A stretch of 64,000 nucleotides of DNA, from positions 1 through 64,000 of the forward strand of contig NZ_CP107797.1 in assembly GCF_036345995.1 (NCBI RefSeq). The letters are read 5' to 3'. Origin of the DNA: Streptomyces sp. NBC_00557 (GTDB lineage Bacteria > Actinomycetota > Actinomycetes > Streptomycetales > Streptomycetaceae). The notes under the pieces are model-generated. The model worked only from the letters and a program-made list of their open reading frames with translations, was not told the DNA's origin and did no database searches. The position numbers and the translations under genes are program-made. Below, piece after piece: positions 42,859 to 52,127 of the stretch (positions within the stretch are counted from its first letter, which is position 1; each line of letters starts with the position of its first letter).

Positions 42859-44904
42859 ATGAGGAGTCATCACTCGCACACGGGCGCCGTCCTTGCCGTG
42901 GTGCATGAACCGCTCGGCACCCGGACCTCGTCACCACTCGTCTTCGAGCTGTGCGGACTCGCCCGTGCGGAGGCCGAGGCGATCGCCGCCCGCGTCGCCG
43001 AGCGCCATCCGGCGTACGACGTGGAACTGGACGGCGCCCTGGACGCCGGGCGCCCCGGCCGGCATCTGCTGCGGCTCACGCCGCGCGGCCCGGCCACACC
43101 CGGCCTGCCGCTGAGCGACGATCTGCTGGCGGACCTGCTGGCACCGCTCGCCGCGGGCACGATCACCATGACCGGGCACCAGCGTGAGCTGCTCACCGCG
43201 GCGGTGGACGCCGAGGGCGGCCCCGGCCGGTACGTGGAGCAGATCTTCTGGGACTGGGCGGGCCCGTTGGACCTCACCCGGTTCATCTCCGCCTGGCAGT
43301 CCGTCGCCGAGCGGGAGGCGGTGCTGCGGGCGTCCTTCGACTGGTCGGGTGCCGCCCGCCTGGTGCTGCACGAGCGCGCGGTGGTGGAGGTCGTACGTCA
43401 TGTCCACGCCGCCGTCGGCTGGAGCGAACTGCTGCGGCAGGACCGGGCCCGCGGGTTCGAGCTGTACCGGCCGGGCCTGCTGCGGGTGTCGCTGCTCGAC
43501 GGGCCGCCGGACACGACCGGCGCCGGGCGGTCGCCCACCCGTGTGCTGGTGACCTATCACCGGGCTCTGCTCGACGAGCGCGGCGCACGCCTGCTCCTGC
43601 GGCAGTTCTACCGCTCCTATCTCGCCGGCGGGATGCTGCCCGGCGGTGACCGGCGGCCCGACATCCGCGACCACTCCGAGTGGCTGGCCCGCCAGGACCC
43701 GGCCGGGGCCCGGGAGTTCTGGGCGGCGGCCGCGCCGCCCGCGGGCGCCGCCGTCAGCCCCGGCCGCCCCGGCGGACCGCCCCGGCACGCCGAGGGGCCC
43801 GGCCGGATCCAGCGCCGGCTCAGGCCGCCCCAGACCTCCCGGCTGCGCTCCTGGGCCGCGGGCAGGGGTGCGGGGGAGAGCAGCGCGCTGCACGTGGTGT
43901 GGGCGCTGCTGCTGTACCGGGCGGCCGGGGCCGACGGGCCGCTGCCGGTGGCCTTCGGCGTGCACCTGTCCGGGCGGGACATGTCGCTGCGGGCCGCGGC
44001 CGACATCCCCGGACTGCTGGGCAACCCGCTGCCGATGACGGTGACCGTGGACCCCGCGGCGCCGCTGGTGGACCTGCTGTTGCAGGTGCGGGACGCCGCG
44101 CTCGACCTCGACCCCTACGCCTGGGTCTGCGCCGACCGGATCCAGGAGTGGAGCGGGCGGGCCCCCGGCCCCGGCCTCACCGAGACGACCGTCCGCTTCG
44201 ACAACCCCCCCGAACTGCCGGAGAACCTGCGCGCCGAACTGGCGGCGCAGGGCATCCGGGTGGGTGTGCCGCGCAGCGCGGGCGGCGACACGACCCTGCC
44301 GGTCACCCTCGTCGCGCACTACGACGCCGAGGGCGCCCTGGTGCTGACCGCTCTGTACGACAGGGCCAGGTTCACCGACACCGACGCCTCCGGCACCCTC
44401 TCGCAGTGCCTGCACCTGCTGCGCAGCCTGCCCGAGCACCCGGACGAGACGTTCACCGTCGCCGACGCGCTGCGACTGCTGGGCAGCTCCGAGGTGCCCC
44501 GTATGACACCACCGGGCCCGGGCGGCAGCCGGCTCGCGCTGGCGGTGCTGCGGGCCGGGGAGGCTCAGGCGGACGTGGTGTGCCTGGTCACCGTCCCCGG
44601 TGTCACGCCCGGCGCGTACGACACGCTCGTGCACGAGCACGCGGGGCCGGAGCGCATCGTGCTGCTCAGCGTGACGGGCCGGGCCGTGTCGCCCGGCACC
44701 CTCCAGGAAATGCTCGGTCCCGGGCGGCAATTGATCCTGTGCGGCGCCGGTCCGGCCGGCCGGGTCGCCCTTGAGATCGCCCGTCGCACGGCGGAGCAGA
44801 CCGGCGAGACCCCGGCCGTGGTCATGACCGGGGTCGGCGGTGCCGCGGAGAGCGCGCAGGCACTGTCCCGGGCCCTGCGGGCGGTGCGGGCGCGCAGTAC
44901 CTGA
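42859..44904 (+). CDS. Condensation-like + thioesterase-like didomain, probable pseudo-enzyme 1
   Basis: A 681-residue protein. Residues about 90-540 have the NRPS condensation fold (HQRELLTAAVDAEGG, LDLTRFISAWQSVAEREAVLRASF, LHVVWALLLYRAAG). The active motif HHxxxDG reads HRALLDE at 234-240: the catalytic second His is Arg and the Gly is Glu. The last 130 residues look like a thioesterase fragment in which GxSxG is replaced by CGAGPAG, so the nucleophile is lost. No adenylation or carrier domain follows. Its paralogue is at 57374. The start is uncertain. Confidence 0.75.
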   Translation: MRSHHSHTGAVLAVVHEPLGTRTSSPLVFELCGLARAEAEAIAARVAERHPAYDVELDGALDAGRPGRHLLRLTPRGPATPGLPLSDDLLADLLAPLAAGTITMTGHQRELLTAAVDAEGGPGRYVEQIFWDWAGPLDLTRFISAWQSVAEREAVLRASFDWSGAARLVLHERAVVEVVRHVHAAVGWSELLRQDRARGFELYRPGLLRVSLLDGPPDTTGAGRSPTRVLVTYHRALLDERGARLLLRQFYRSYLAGGMLPGGDRRPDIRDHSEWLARQDPAGAREFWAAAAPPAGAAVSPGRPGGPPRHAEGPGRIQRRLRPPQTSRLRSWAAGRGAGESSALHVVWALLLYRAAGADGPLPVAFGVHLSGRDMSLRAAADIPGLLGNPLPMTVTVDPAAPLVDLLLQVRDAALDLDPYAWVCADRIQEWSGRAPGPGLTETTVRFDNPPELPENLRAELAAQGIRVGVPRSAGGDTTLPVTLVAHYDAEGALVLTALYDRARFTDTDASGTLSQCLHLLRSLPEHPDETFTVADALRLLGSSEVPRMTPPGPGGSRLALAVLRAGEAQADVVCLVTVPGVTPGAYDTLVHEHAGPERIVLLSVTGRAVSPGTLQEMLGPGRQLILCGAGPAGRVALEIARRTAEQTGETPAVVMTGVGGAAESAQALSRALRAVRARST

Positions 44905-44990
44905 CCGCCGCCGGCGCCGACCGGTTCTCTAGCGGGCCGAGACCCCCTCTTGAGCGCCATGGCGGACCGTGGCCGAAAAGAGGAGGCGGC

Positions 44991-45191
44991 ATGGGCGACA
45001 CGGACCACGGGGAACCGGCTCTGCGCGTCGAGCGCGGCACGGCGACCGAGGAAGAACTGGCCGCACTGACCGTCGTACTGCTCGCCCTGCGCGGCGGGCC
45101 GGCGGAGGAGGACGCACAGCGGCGGCCGATCAATGGTTCGCGCTGGTGGCGGCGGCCCCGAGCCTACCAGGGATCGCGCAGCTGGCAGTGA
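44991..45191 (+). CDS. Acyl-CoA carboxylase epsilon subunit
   Basis: A 66-residue protein after a GAGGAGG site. It has the epsilon-subunit pattern LRVERGTATEEELAALTVVLLAL at the start and RWWRRPRAYQGSRSW at the end. Such subunits assist the beta subunit of actinobacterial acetyl/propionyl-CoA carboxylases, supplying malonyl- or methylmalonyl-CoA. It lies 37 bases before the beta-subunit gene. Confidence 0.8.
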   Translation: MGDTDHGEPALRVERGTATEEELAALTVVLLALRGGPAEEDAQRRPINGSRWWRRPRAYQGSRSWQ

Positions 45192-45228
45192 TGGATGCTT
45201 TCGCCCCTTCAGGAAGGGATCTGACGAC

Positions 45229-46821
45229 ATGTCGATGACGATGGCCGCCGCCGAGGCCGAGGCCGGTCCCGCCGACATCCGCGGGCGGGTCGGCGAGCTG
45301 CACGAGATCCGTGCGCGGGCCGTGGCCGGCCCCAGCGAGAAGGCGACCGAGGCGCAGCACGCCAAGGGCAAGCTGACGGCACGGGAACGGATCGAGCTGC
45401 TCCTGGACCCGGGGTCCTTCCAGGAGGTCGAGCAGTTGCGTCGGCACCGGGCGAGCGGGTTCGGGCTGGAGGCGAAGAAGCCGTACACCGACGGTGTCAT
45501 CACCGGCTGGGGCACGGTCGAGGGCCGTACGGTCTTCGTCTACGCGCACGACTTCCGGATCTTCGGCGGCGCGCTGGGCGAGGCCCACGCCACCAAGATC
45601 CACAAGATCATGGACATGGCCATCGCGGCCGGCGCGCCGCTGGTGTCGCTCAACGACGGCGCGGGCGCCCGTATCCAGGAGGGCGTCTCGGCCCTCGCCG
45701 GCTACGGCGGCATCTTCCAGCGCAACACCAAGGCCTCCGGCGTCATCCCGCAGATCTCGGTGATGCTGGGCCCGTGCGCGGGCGGTGCGGCCTACAGCCC
45801 CGCCCTGACGGACTTCGTGTTCATGGTCCGTGACACCTCGCAGATGTTCATCACCGGCCCGGACGTGGTCAAGGCCGTCACCGGCGAGGAGATCACCCAG
45901 AACGGGCTCGGCGGCGCCGACGTCCACGCGGAGACCTCCGGCGTGTGCCACTTCGCCTACGACGACGAGGAGACCTGCATCGCCGAGGTGCGCTACCTCC
46001 TGTCGCTGCTCCCGCAGAACAACCGCGAGAACCCCCCGCGGGTGGTGTCCGCCGACCCCGCCGACCGGCGCGGTGAGGCTCTGCTCGACCTGGTGCCCCT
46101 CGACGGCAACCGGCCCTACGACATGACCCGGGTGATCGAGGAGATCGTCGACGACGGCGAGTACCTGGAGGTCCACGAGCGCTGGGCGCGGAACATCATC
46201 TGCGCACTCGCCCGGCTGGACGGGCACGTGGTCGGCATCGTCGCCAACCAGCCGCAGACGCTGGCCGGCGTGCTGGACATCGAGGCGAGTGAAAAGGCCG
46301 CGCGCTTCGTGCAGATGTGCGACGCCTTCAACATTCCGATCCTGACGCTGCTGGACGTGCCCGGGTTCCTTCCCGGTGTCGACCAGGAGCACGGCGGAAT
46401 CATCCGCCACGGCGCGAAGCTGCTGTACGCCTACTGCAACGCGACCGTGCCGAGGATTTCGCTGATCCTGCGCAAGGCGTACGGAGGTGCCTACATCGTC
46501 ATGGACTCCCAGTCGATCGGCGCCGACCTCACCTACGCCTGGCCCACCAACGAGATCGCCGTCATGGGCGCCGAGGGCGCCGCGAACGTCATCTTCCGCC
46601 GCCAGATCGCCGAGGCGCCGGACCCCGAGGCCATGCGGGCGCGGATGGTCAAGGAGTACAAGGCCGAGCTGATGCACCCGTACTACGCGGCCGAGCGCGG
46701 CCTCGTGGACGACGTCATCGACCCCGCCGAGACCCGCGAGGTCCTCATCCGGTCGCTGGCCATGCTGCACCACAAGCACGCCGACCTGCCCTCCCGCAAG
46801 CACGGCAACCCCCCGCAGTAG
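45229..46821 (+). CDS. Acyl-CoA carboxylase beta subunit (PccB/AccB type)
   Basis: A 530-residue carboxyltransferase. Both crotonase-fold halves are complete. The N half carries LNDGAGARIQEGVSALAGYG and GPCAGGAAYSPALTDFVFM, the C half DVPGFLPGVDQEHGGIIRHGAKLLYAY and RKAYGGAYIVMDSQ. The ATG 45229 follows AGGAAGGG. Its role here is probably to raise extender-unit supply. The alpha (biotin) subunit is not in the window and would come from the chromosome. A perfect dyad lies right after the stop. Confidence 0.93.
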   Translation: MSMTMAAAEAEAGPADIRGRVGELHEIRARAVAGPSEKATEAQHAKGKLTARERIELLLDPGSFQEVEQLRRHRASGFGLEAKKPYTDGVITGWGTVEGRTVFVYAHDFRIFGGALGEAHATKIHKIMDMAIAAGAPLVSLNDGAGARIQEGVSALAGYGGIFQRNTKASGVIPQISVMLGPCAGGAAYSPALTDFVFMVRDTSQMFITGPDVVKAVTGEEITQNGLGGADVHAETSGVCHFAYDDEETCIAEVRYLLSLLPQNNRENPPRVVSADPADRRGEALLDLVPLDGNRPYDMTRVIEEIVDDGEYLEVHERWARNIICALARLDGHVVGIVANQPQTLAGVLDIEASEKAARFVQMCDAFNIPILTLLDVPGFLPGVDQEHGGIIRHGAKLLYAYCNATVPRISLILRKAYGGAYIVMDSQSIGADLTYAWPTNEIAVMGAEGAANVIFRRQIAEAPDPEAMRARMVKEYKAELMHPYYAAERGLVDDVIDPAETREVLIRSLAMLHHKHADLPSRKHGNPPQ

Positions 46822-46825
46822 GGCC

Positions 46826-46850
46826 AACAGACCAAACCTGTTGGTCTGTT
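46826..46850. promoter_or_regulatory. Perfect dyad after the carboxylase gene, ARE-like or terminator
   Basis: AACAGACCAA (46826-46835) and TTGGTCTGTT (46841-46850) pair over 10 bp around ACCTG. The ACAgACC...GGTcTGT core fits receptor sites, but its place 4 bases past the stop also fits a terminator. Confidence 0.6.
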
Positions 46851-47036
46851 TGATACTGCATGAGGATGCTGGGCGGTCTGTTCAGTCAGGGTCCGAGGGC
46901 GGATCGCTCCCTCCTGCGGGAATGCGGGCCGGTCCGAGGCGGATCCTGGCGTGCCGTCAACGCTGCTGACCTACCCCATAGTTGCAGGTGAATGGCGGTC
47001 TTCGAGACCTGCTGTGCCGTCACTTGAGAGTTGTTA

Positions 47037-47088
47037 AAAACAGAACGTACGGTCTGCTATTGACATACCGTGCGCGCTGTTTTTAAAT
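47037..47088 (+). promoter_or_regulatory. SARP 2 promoter with two ARE-like elements
   Basis: Element 47037-47061 (AAAACAGAACGTACGGTC, then TGCTATT) is followed by -35 TTGACA (47060-47065), a 17-base spacer and -10 TTAAAT (47083-47088). The sequence from -35 into the spacer matches the SARP 1 promoter at 38540 almost base for base. Confidence 0.68.
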
Positions 47089-47128
47089 CGTGTAGTGCCA
47101 GCAGCGCAGGTGAACTAGGGGAGACGGC

Positions 47129-48004
47129 GTGGACATCGACGTACTGGGCGCACTGGACGTGAGGGAGAACGGGGTGTCCGTGGCCCCCACAGCGCCGAAG
47201 CCACGCCAGGTGCTGGCGCTGCTGGCGCTGCACGCGGACCGGGTGGTGCCGGTCGCCTCGCTCATCGAGGAACTGTGGTCGGGCCGGCCGCCGCGCAGCG
47301 CGCGCACCACCCTGCAGACCTACGTGCTGCAACTGCGCGAGCTCATCGCGGCGGCGCTCGCCCACGACACCGCGGAGCAATCCGGTGACCGTGGCGCACG
47401 CCGTACCGCCAAGGACGTGCTGCTCACCCTGCCGGGCGGATACCTGCTCTCCTCCGGCGGCGGCACCAGTGACGTCCGCGAGTTCGAACGGCTGGCGGGA
47501 CAGGGCTACCGGGCCATGGACGCCGGTGACTTCGCGGGTGCCTCGCGCACGCTCGCCGCCGCCCTGGACCTGTGGTCGGGATCCGCCTTCGCGGACGTGC
47601 AGACCGGGGTCCAGCTCGCCATGGAGGCCAAGCGTCTCGACGAGAGCCGGCTGTGCGCACTCGACCAGCGCATCGAGGCGGACCTGCGGCTCGGCCGGCA
47701 CCGCGAAGTACTCGCCGAGCTGACCGTGCTGACGAGCCGTTACCGCACCCACGAGAACCTGCACGCCCAGTTCATGCTCGCGCTCCACCGCTCCGGGCGC
47801 CGCGGCGAGGCCCTCGCCGTCTACCAGCAGCTGCGCACCACGCTCGGCCGCGACCTGGGCCTGGAACCGTCACCGCGGCTGCGCCGGCTGCAGCACTCGA
47901 TCCTGATGGCCGCGCCCGAGACCACGCCGGGCCCGGCGGCGCCCGCCCCGGCTCCCCGGACCACGCACCGCCCGTACGCCGGACCCCTGACACCGACCCA
48001 CTGA
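47129..48004 (+). CDS. SARP-family pathway activator 2
   Basis: A 291-residue homologue of SARP 1 (VDIDVLGALDVRENGVSVAPTAPKPRQVLALLAL; LCALDQRIEADLRLGRHREVLAEL). It starts at GTG 47129. Both the protein and the promoter look duplicated, so a segment containing regulator plus promoter was probably copied within the cluster. It stands in front of the ACP-PPTase operon. The Pro/Ala-rich tail is low complexity. Confidence 0.9.
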   Translation: MDIDVLGALDVRENGVSVAPTAPKPRQVLALLALHADRVVPVASLIEELWSGRPPRSARTTLQTYVLQLRELIAAALAHDTAEQSGDRGARRTAKDVLLTLPGGYLLSSGGGTSDVREFERLAGQGYRAMDAGDFAGASRTLAAALDLWSGSAFADVQTGVQLAMEAKRLDESRLCALDQRIEADLRLGRHREVLAELTVLTSRYRTHENLHAQFMLALHRSGRRGEALAVYQQLRTTLGRDLGLEPSPRLRRLQHSILMAAPETTPGPAAPAPAPRTTHRPYAGPLTPTH

Positions 48005-48043
48005 CCCTCCGGCGCGGGGGCCGATCCCTTGGAGGCATCCACC

Positions 48044-48769
48044 ATGACCAGTGAGCCGACGGCACCTTTCGGTGCCCGCGGCGACATCCTCGCCGAGCTC
48101 ACGGCCGTGCTGGCCGGCGTGGTCCACGTCGACCCCGACCGGGTCGACCCCGAACAGCCCTTCCCCGTGCTCGGCCTGGACTCCCTGCTCACCGTCGAGT
48201 TCGTCGCGGCGGTCAGCCGGCACTTCGGCGTCCGGATCGCCGCCGCGGCGCTCTACGAGCACCCCACGCCGGCCCTCCTCGCCCGCCATGTGGCAGCCGT
48301 CCGCGGCGGTGCCGAGGAGGCCCCCGCCGTCCAGGACCCCGGTGCCTCCGCCGCGGTGCTCCAGAGCCTGCGCGCGCAACTGGCGCGGATCCTGCACTGC
48401 GACCCCTGGGAGATCGACGGCGGTGCCGCCTTCGCCGAACTGGGCATCGACTCCATCCTGGCCGCCGAGTTCGCCGCCGCCGTCAACCGCGCCTACGGCC
48501 TGACCGAACGCCCCGTCACCGTCCACGAGCATCCGAGCCTCGCCGCCATGGCGGCCTACGTCGCCTCCCGCACCCGGGGCACGGTGACCCAGGCCGCGCC
48601 GGGCGCCGGCAGTGCCGTACCGGCCAGGGCGGAGCGGAGGCAGGAGCCGGTCACCGTCGCCGCGAAGCGGCCCCCGCTGTCCCAGGACGAGGTGGTCGCG
48701 CTGCTCGACGCCGTGCGAGGCGAGAGGATCGGCGTCGACGAGGCCGCCCGGCTCCTGGCGGATGGATGA
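48044..48769 (+). CDS. Tandem acyl carrier protein (two ACP domains) with C-terminal docking-like tail
   Basis: A 241-residue protein. Two carrier domains each carry the attachment motif: GLDSLLTVEF with Ser47 and GIDSILAAEF with Ser137. The last 35 residues (LSQDEVVALLDAVRGERIGVDEAARLL) look like a helical docking or pairing element. The ATG 48044 is preferred, with TTGGAGG as its ribosome site, over TTG 48029. The protein needs one of the PPTases for activation. The second PPTase follows 9 bases later. Confidence 0.88.
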   Translation: MTSEPTAPFGARGDILAELTAVLAGVVHVDPDRVDPEQPFPVLGLDSLLTVEFVAAVSRHFGVRIAAAALYEHPTPALLARHVAAVRGGAEEAPAVQDPGASAAVLQSLRAQLARILHCDPWEIDGGAAFAELGIDSILAAEFAAAVNRAYGLTERPVTVHEHPSLAAMAAYVASRTRGTVTQAAPGAGSAVPARAERRQEPVTVAAKRPPLSQDEVVALLDAVRGERIGVDEAARLLADG

Positions 48770-48778
48770 AGCGGCGCC

Positions 48779-49621
48779 ATGACGATCACCGCACCGGAGC
48801 CCCTCAGTGCCGGGCCCGCACCGCTCGGGGAGACGCAGGCCCCGGTGAAGCTGTGGCTGTGCCCCAACGACGCCCTGCCGCCGGCCATCGCCGCAGACCT
48901 GGCCTCGCACTGGCTCGACGAGCGTGAACACAAGACGGCGGCCCGCTTCCTCTTCGAACGCGACCGCCGGCAGTACCTGGTCGCCCACACCCTGGTCCGT
49001 CGCGCGCTGGCGCTGGAGGCCGGCCTCGCCGAGGCCGAACTGGTCATCTGGCGCTCCTCGCGCGGGCGGCCCTTCCTGCAGCCGCTGCCCGGCGGCCTGC
49101 CGCGCGGCGGCGACCACCTGGACTTCAACCTCTCCCACGCGGGCGGCTACAGCCTGCTCGGTATCGTCCGCAGGCACCGCATCGGAGTCGACGTCGAGGG
49201 CCTCGGCCGGGACGCGCAGGCCCTGCAGACCATCCTGACCACCTTCACCCCCGAGGAGCAGCAGTGGGTGGCCGGCGCGGCCCGGGGACGGGAGCGGGAC
49301 CGGCGGGTGCTCAGGCTGTGGACCCTGAAGGAGGCGTACTCCAAGGCACGCGGACTGGGCCTCGGACTGCCTTTCGACGAGTTCTGCTTCACCCTGGCCG
49401 ACGACCGGGGCGTGCTCGCCTTCCGGCCGCCCGCCGACGATCCGGCCGGGCGCTGGCGGTTCCTGGAGCTGGAGCCGGTGCCGGACGTGCTGGCCGCCGT
49501 GGCCGTACCCGCCGACGAACACGGCGCCCCGCTGCTCGAGCTGCACCACGGGTTCCCCTGGAGCCGCGCCACGCCGCACACCATCGCCCTGCCCGAGCCC
49601 GTGGGCGCGACGCATGGCTAG
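48779..49621 (+). CDS. Phosphopantetheinyl transferase 2
   Basis: A 280-residue Sfp-type enzyme with all motifs: FNLSHAGGYSLLGI, IGVDVEGL and LWTLKEAYSKARGLGLGLPF. It is complete and only distantly similar to the PPTase at 41850, so the two are not simple duplicates. Directly after the tandem ACP, it most likely modifies that protein. Two PPTases in one cluster suggests separate carrier-protein partners. Confidence 0.9.
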   Translation: MTITAPEPLSAGPAPLGETQAPVKLWLCPNDALPPAIAADLASHWLDEREHKTAARFLFERDRRQYLVAHTLVRRALALEAGLAEAELVIWRSSRGRPFLQPLPGGLPRGGDHLDFNLSHAGGYSLLGIVRRHRIGVDVEGLGRDAQALQTILTTFTPEEQQWVAGAARGRERDRRVLRLWTLKEAYSKARGLGLGLPFDEFCFTLADDRGVLAFRPPADDPAGRWRFLELEPVPDVLAAVAVPADEHGAPLLELHHGFPWSRATPHTIALPEPVGATHG

Positions 49622-49793
49622 TGCCCCGCCGGACGTCCCCGTACTGGACGTACTCCGGCTTTCGGCCGGTGCGGCAAGAGGGCCTGCCGGGCGTCGCGAC
49701 GGGGCGAACGCTGCCTGTCGGGGCACCAGGTGCTGTCGTCGGCGTGGCGCCTTCCAGCTGGGCGGCGGGAGTCCGCGGACGGCACCAGGGGGC

Positions 49794-50582
49794 TCAGCGG
49801 CCGGGCGCGGACGCCGGGCGCAGGGCCTCGGTCACGTCGTGGGTCACCGCCCGGGCCACGGCCGCGAGGTCGTCCTGGAAGTAGAAGTGACCTCCCGGGA
49901 AGACGTGCGTCGCCAGCAGCCGGGCACAGTGCCCGCTCCAGCGTTCCAGCGCGGCCGGGCCCACCACCGCGTCCTCGGCGCCCCCGAACAGGGACACCGG
50001 CACCGGCAGCGGTTCGCCGGCGGGCGCCGGACGCCAGCTCTCCACCAGACGCAGGTCGGCGCGGATGACCGGCGCGAAGTACCGCCACAGGCCAGGGTGG
50101 TTCAGCACCTTCGGAGGGGTGCCGCCCAGCTGGGCGACCCGGCGCCGCAGCTCCTCGTCGGACAGCTCCCGGGCGCGCGCCGGCACGGGCGGGCCGTTCC
50201 GGCGGGGCGCACCGCAGGCCGAAAGGCCCAGCCACACCGGAGGGCGGCCCCGCGCCGTCAGCCTGCGGGCGAGTTCGTACGCCACCAGCGCGCCCATGCT
50301 GTGGCCGAACAGCGCGAACGCCGGCTCCCCGGCGCCCAGTTCGGGGGCCAGCCGGTCGAGGTGGTGGGCCACCAGGGCGTCACCGTCGCTCAGCGGCGGC
50401 TGCCCCGCCAGCGTGCCGTGGCCGGGCGCGTCCAGTGTCGTCACCCGCCAGCCGGCGGGGAACTGCGCCGGCCAGTTCTGGTACATCAGCGCTGAGCCGC
50501 CCGCGTGCGGAAAGAGGAACAGGCGCACCGCGGGGACCGTCGCCGGCGCGTCTGCCGGTGAGGCGGAACCGGGCGCTCGCAT
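49794..50582 (-). CDS. Type II (editing) thioesterase
   Basis: A 262-residue thioesterase that frees carrier proteins from wrong acyl groups. The oxyanion segment is FPHAGGSALMY, the nucleophile is Ser95 in FGHSMGAL and the histidine is in PGGHFYF. It is intact, unlike the two thioesterase-like tails elsewhere in the cluster. It faces the PPTase gene (convergent) across about 170 bases that show nothing else. Confidence 0.92.
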   Translation of the reverse strand: MRAPGSASPADAPATVPAVRLFLFPHAGGSALMYQNWPAQFPAGWRVTTLDAPGHGTLAGQPPLSDGDALVAHHLDRLAPELGAGEPAFALFGHSMGALVAYELARRLTARGRPPVWLGLSACGAPRRNGPPVPARARELSDEELRRRVAQLGGTPPKVLNHPGLWRYFAPVIRADLRLVESWRPAPAGEPLPVPVSLFGGAEDAVVGPAALERWSGHCARLLATHVFPGGHFYFQDDLAAVARAVTHDVTEALRPASAPGR

Positions 50583-50867
50583 CGCGTCTCCGTTTCACAT
50601 CGGCGGGCGGGAAGAGATCGTGTGCCCGCAAGGCTATCCGTCGTCCCGAATTCCACACCGGAATCGACAGTTCATTTCCAGCATTGGTACACGTGTTCTT
50701 GAGTGCTTTACCGGCCTTACGCAACACCCCACTTGGAGTGCCGCTGGAGGACCGCTACAGAAAATCGCTCGGGGGGCATGGACACGGCTAGCGTGGCGTG
50801 GTGGCGGAGAATTTCAGGCCACCAAAAGGAACTGGACAAGGAACTCGACGAGGTGGGGAGGCCACCG

Positions 50868-51689
50868 ATGCAGATTCAGGTTCTGGGTCCGTTGAGTGCC
50901 GAGGTCAACGGGGGATCAATCGTTCCGACGGCCGGTAAGCCGCGACAGATTCTGTCGCTGCTGGCGCTCTATCCCGGGCGGGTCATGCCCGTTCCCACGC
51001 TCATGGAGGAACTCTGGGGAACCGAACCTCCGGCGAGCGCGCTGACGACCCTGCAGACCTACATCCTCCAACTGCGCAGGCGGCTCGGTACGGCCATGGG
51101 CCCCGGCGCGCCGACCGGAGCGAAGGACGTCCTCGCCACACGGCACGGGGGATATCTGCTGCAGATCGACAAGAGCTGTGTCGACGTGCACCGGTACGAG
51201 GAACTCGTCAGGCAGGGACAGGCCGCGTTCGAGGCGGGGGACAACGAGGCGTCCGCGGCGCAGTTCCGCGAGGCACTCGACCTGTGGACCGGCGCACCGC
51301 TGGTCGACGTGAAAGCCGGACCGGTCCTCGACATCGAGGTGATGCGGCTTCAGGAGAGCCGGCTGGTGACCGTGGAGCGGCGCATCGACGCCGATCTGCG
51401 GCTCGGTCGTCACGCGGAGCTGATCGCGGAGCTGACCGAGCTGACCGCCCGCCATCCGCATCACGAGGGCCTGCACTCGCAGGCCATGGTGGCGATGTAC
51501 CGGTCGGGCCGGCAGGCCACCGCGCTGGAGGTCTACCGCCGACTGCGCATGCGGCTCATCGACGAACTCGGCGTGGAACCCTCGCCGCAGCTGCAGCGCC
51601 TGCACCAGGCCATGCTGGCCGTCGATCCGCAGCTGGACGTGCTCGCGGGGCCGCGCCGCACCTCGACGTTCGACCTGTTCGCGGCGTGA
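50868..51689 (+). CDS. SARP-family pathway activator 3
   Basis: A 273-residue SARP, clearly different from the twin SARPs 1 and 2 (MQIQVLGPLSAEVNGGSIVPTAGKPRQILSLLAL; LVTVERRIDADLRLGRHAELIAEL). The ATG 50868 follows GGGGAGG. No ARE-like dyad is seen in the 285 bases between the divergent thioesterase gene and this start, so it may be under other control, for example by the other SARPs. Confidence 0.9.
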   Translation: MQIQVLGPLSAEVNGGSIVPTAGKPRQILSLLALYPGRVMPVPTLMEELWGTEPPASALTTLQTYILQLRRRLGTAMGPGAPTGAKDVLATRHGGYLLQIDKSCVDVHRYEELVRQGQAAFEAGDNEASAAQFREALDLWTGAPLVDVKAGPVLDIEVMRLQESRLVTVERRIDADLRLGRHAELIAELTELTARHPHHEGLHSQAMVAMYRSGRQATALEVYRRLRMRLIDELGVEPSPQLQRLHQAMLAVDPQLDVLAGPRRTSTFDLFAA

Positions 51690-51807
51690 CGGGCGGCACC
51701 GCCCGGACCACAGAGCACGGCACGCCCCACCCGCCACGACACGGAACAGCACCGAACCGCCGAACCGCCATCCGGGGACGGCGGCTTCGGCGTGTTCGCG
51801 CAGGGGC

Positions 51808-52056
51808 TCAGGCGGCCGCCTGCAACCGGGTCACCGTCTCCCACAGGACCGCCGGAGTGGCGAAGGTGTCCAGGGAGAGGGCCTCGTCCACGAAGCGGAT
51901 GTCGTAGGCGCTCTCCAGGGAGCCCAGCAGCTCCACCGCACCCAGCGAGTCCAGACCCGAGACCCTGAGGTCGGTGTCGGCCTCCAGCGGTTCCTCCGCG
52001 TCGAGGAACGGCAGGTAGTCGCGCAGGAGTTCCTCGAACTTCTTGTCCCAAGCCAT
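51808..52056 (-). CDS. Stand-alone acyl carrier protein
   Basis: An 82-residue ACP. The attachment site is Ser37 in SGLDSLGAVELL, followed by the usual acidic helix. The start ATG 52056 (MAWDKKFEELLRDYL) has GGGTGAGG upstream; an earlier in-frame codon is less likely. It is the first gene after the LAL regulator on the minus strand, 70 bases apart, and may be co-transcribed with it. Confidence 0.9.
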   Translation of the reverse strand: MAWDKKFEELLRDYLPFLDAEEPLEADTDLRVSGLDSLGAVELLGSLESAYDIRFVDEALSLDTFATPAVLWETVTRLQAAA

Positions 52057-52127
52057 TGCTGACCTCACCCTTTTGTATGTCGTCGGTGTCTCGATGGAAT
52101 ACCGGTCGTGTCGGCAGGGGGAACCCG

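Larger units (their letters stand above)
46822..47128. other. Regulatory gap before SARP 2
   Basis: About 307 bases containing a perfect dyad and an ARE/promoter, given separately. No gene is supported in the remainder. Confidence 0.5.

Noticed and set aside
46826..46850. Simple terminator only
   Set aside because: Kept as ambiguous: the perfect dyad also has the ARE core and is close to a second ARE, so a plain terminator call would hide that.
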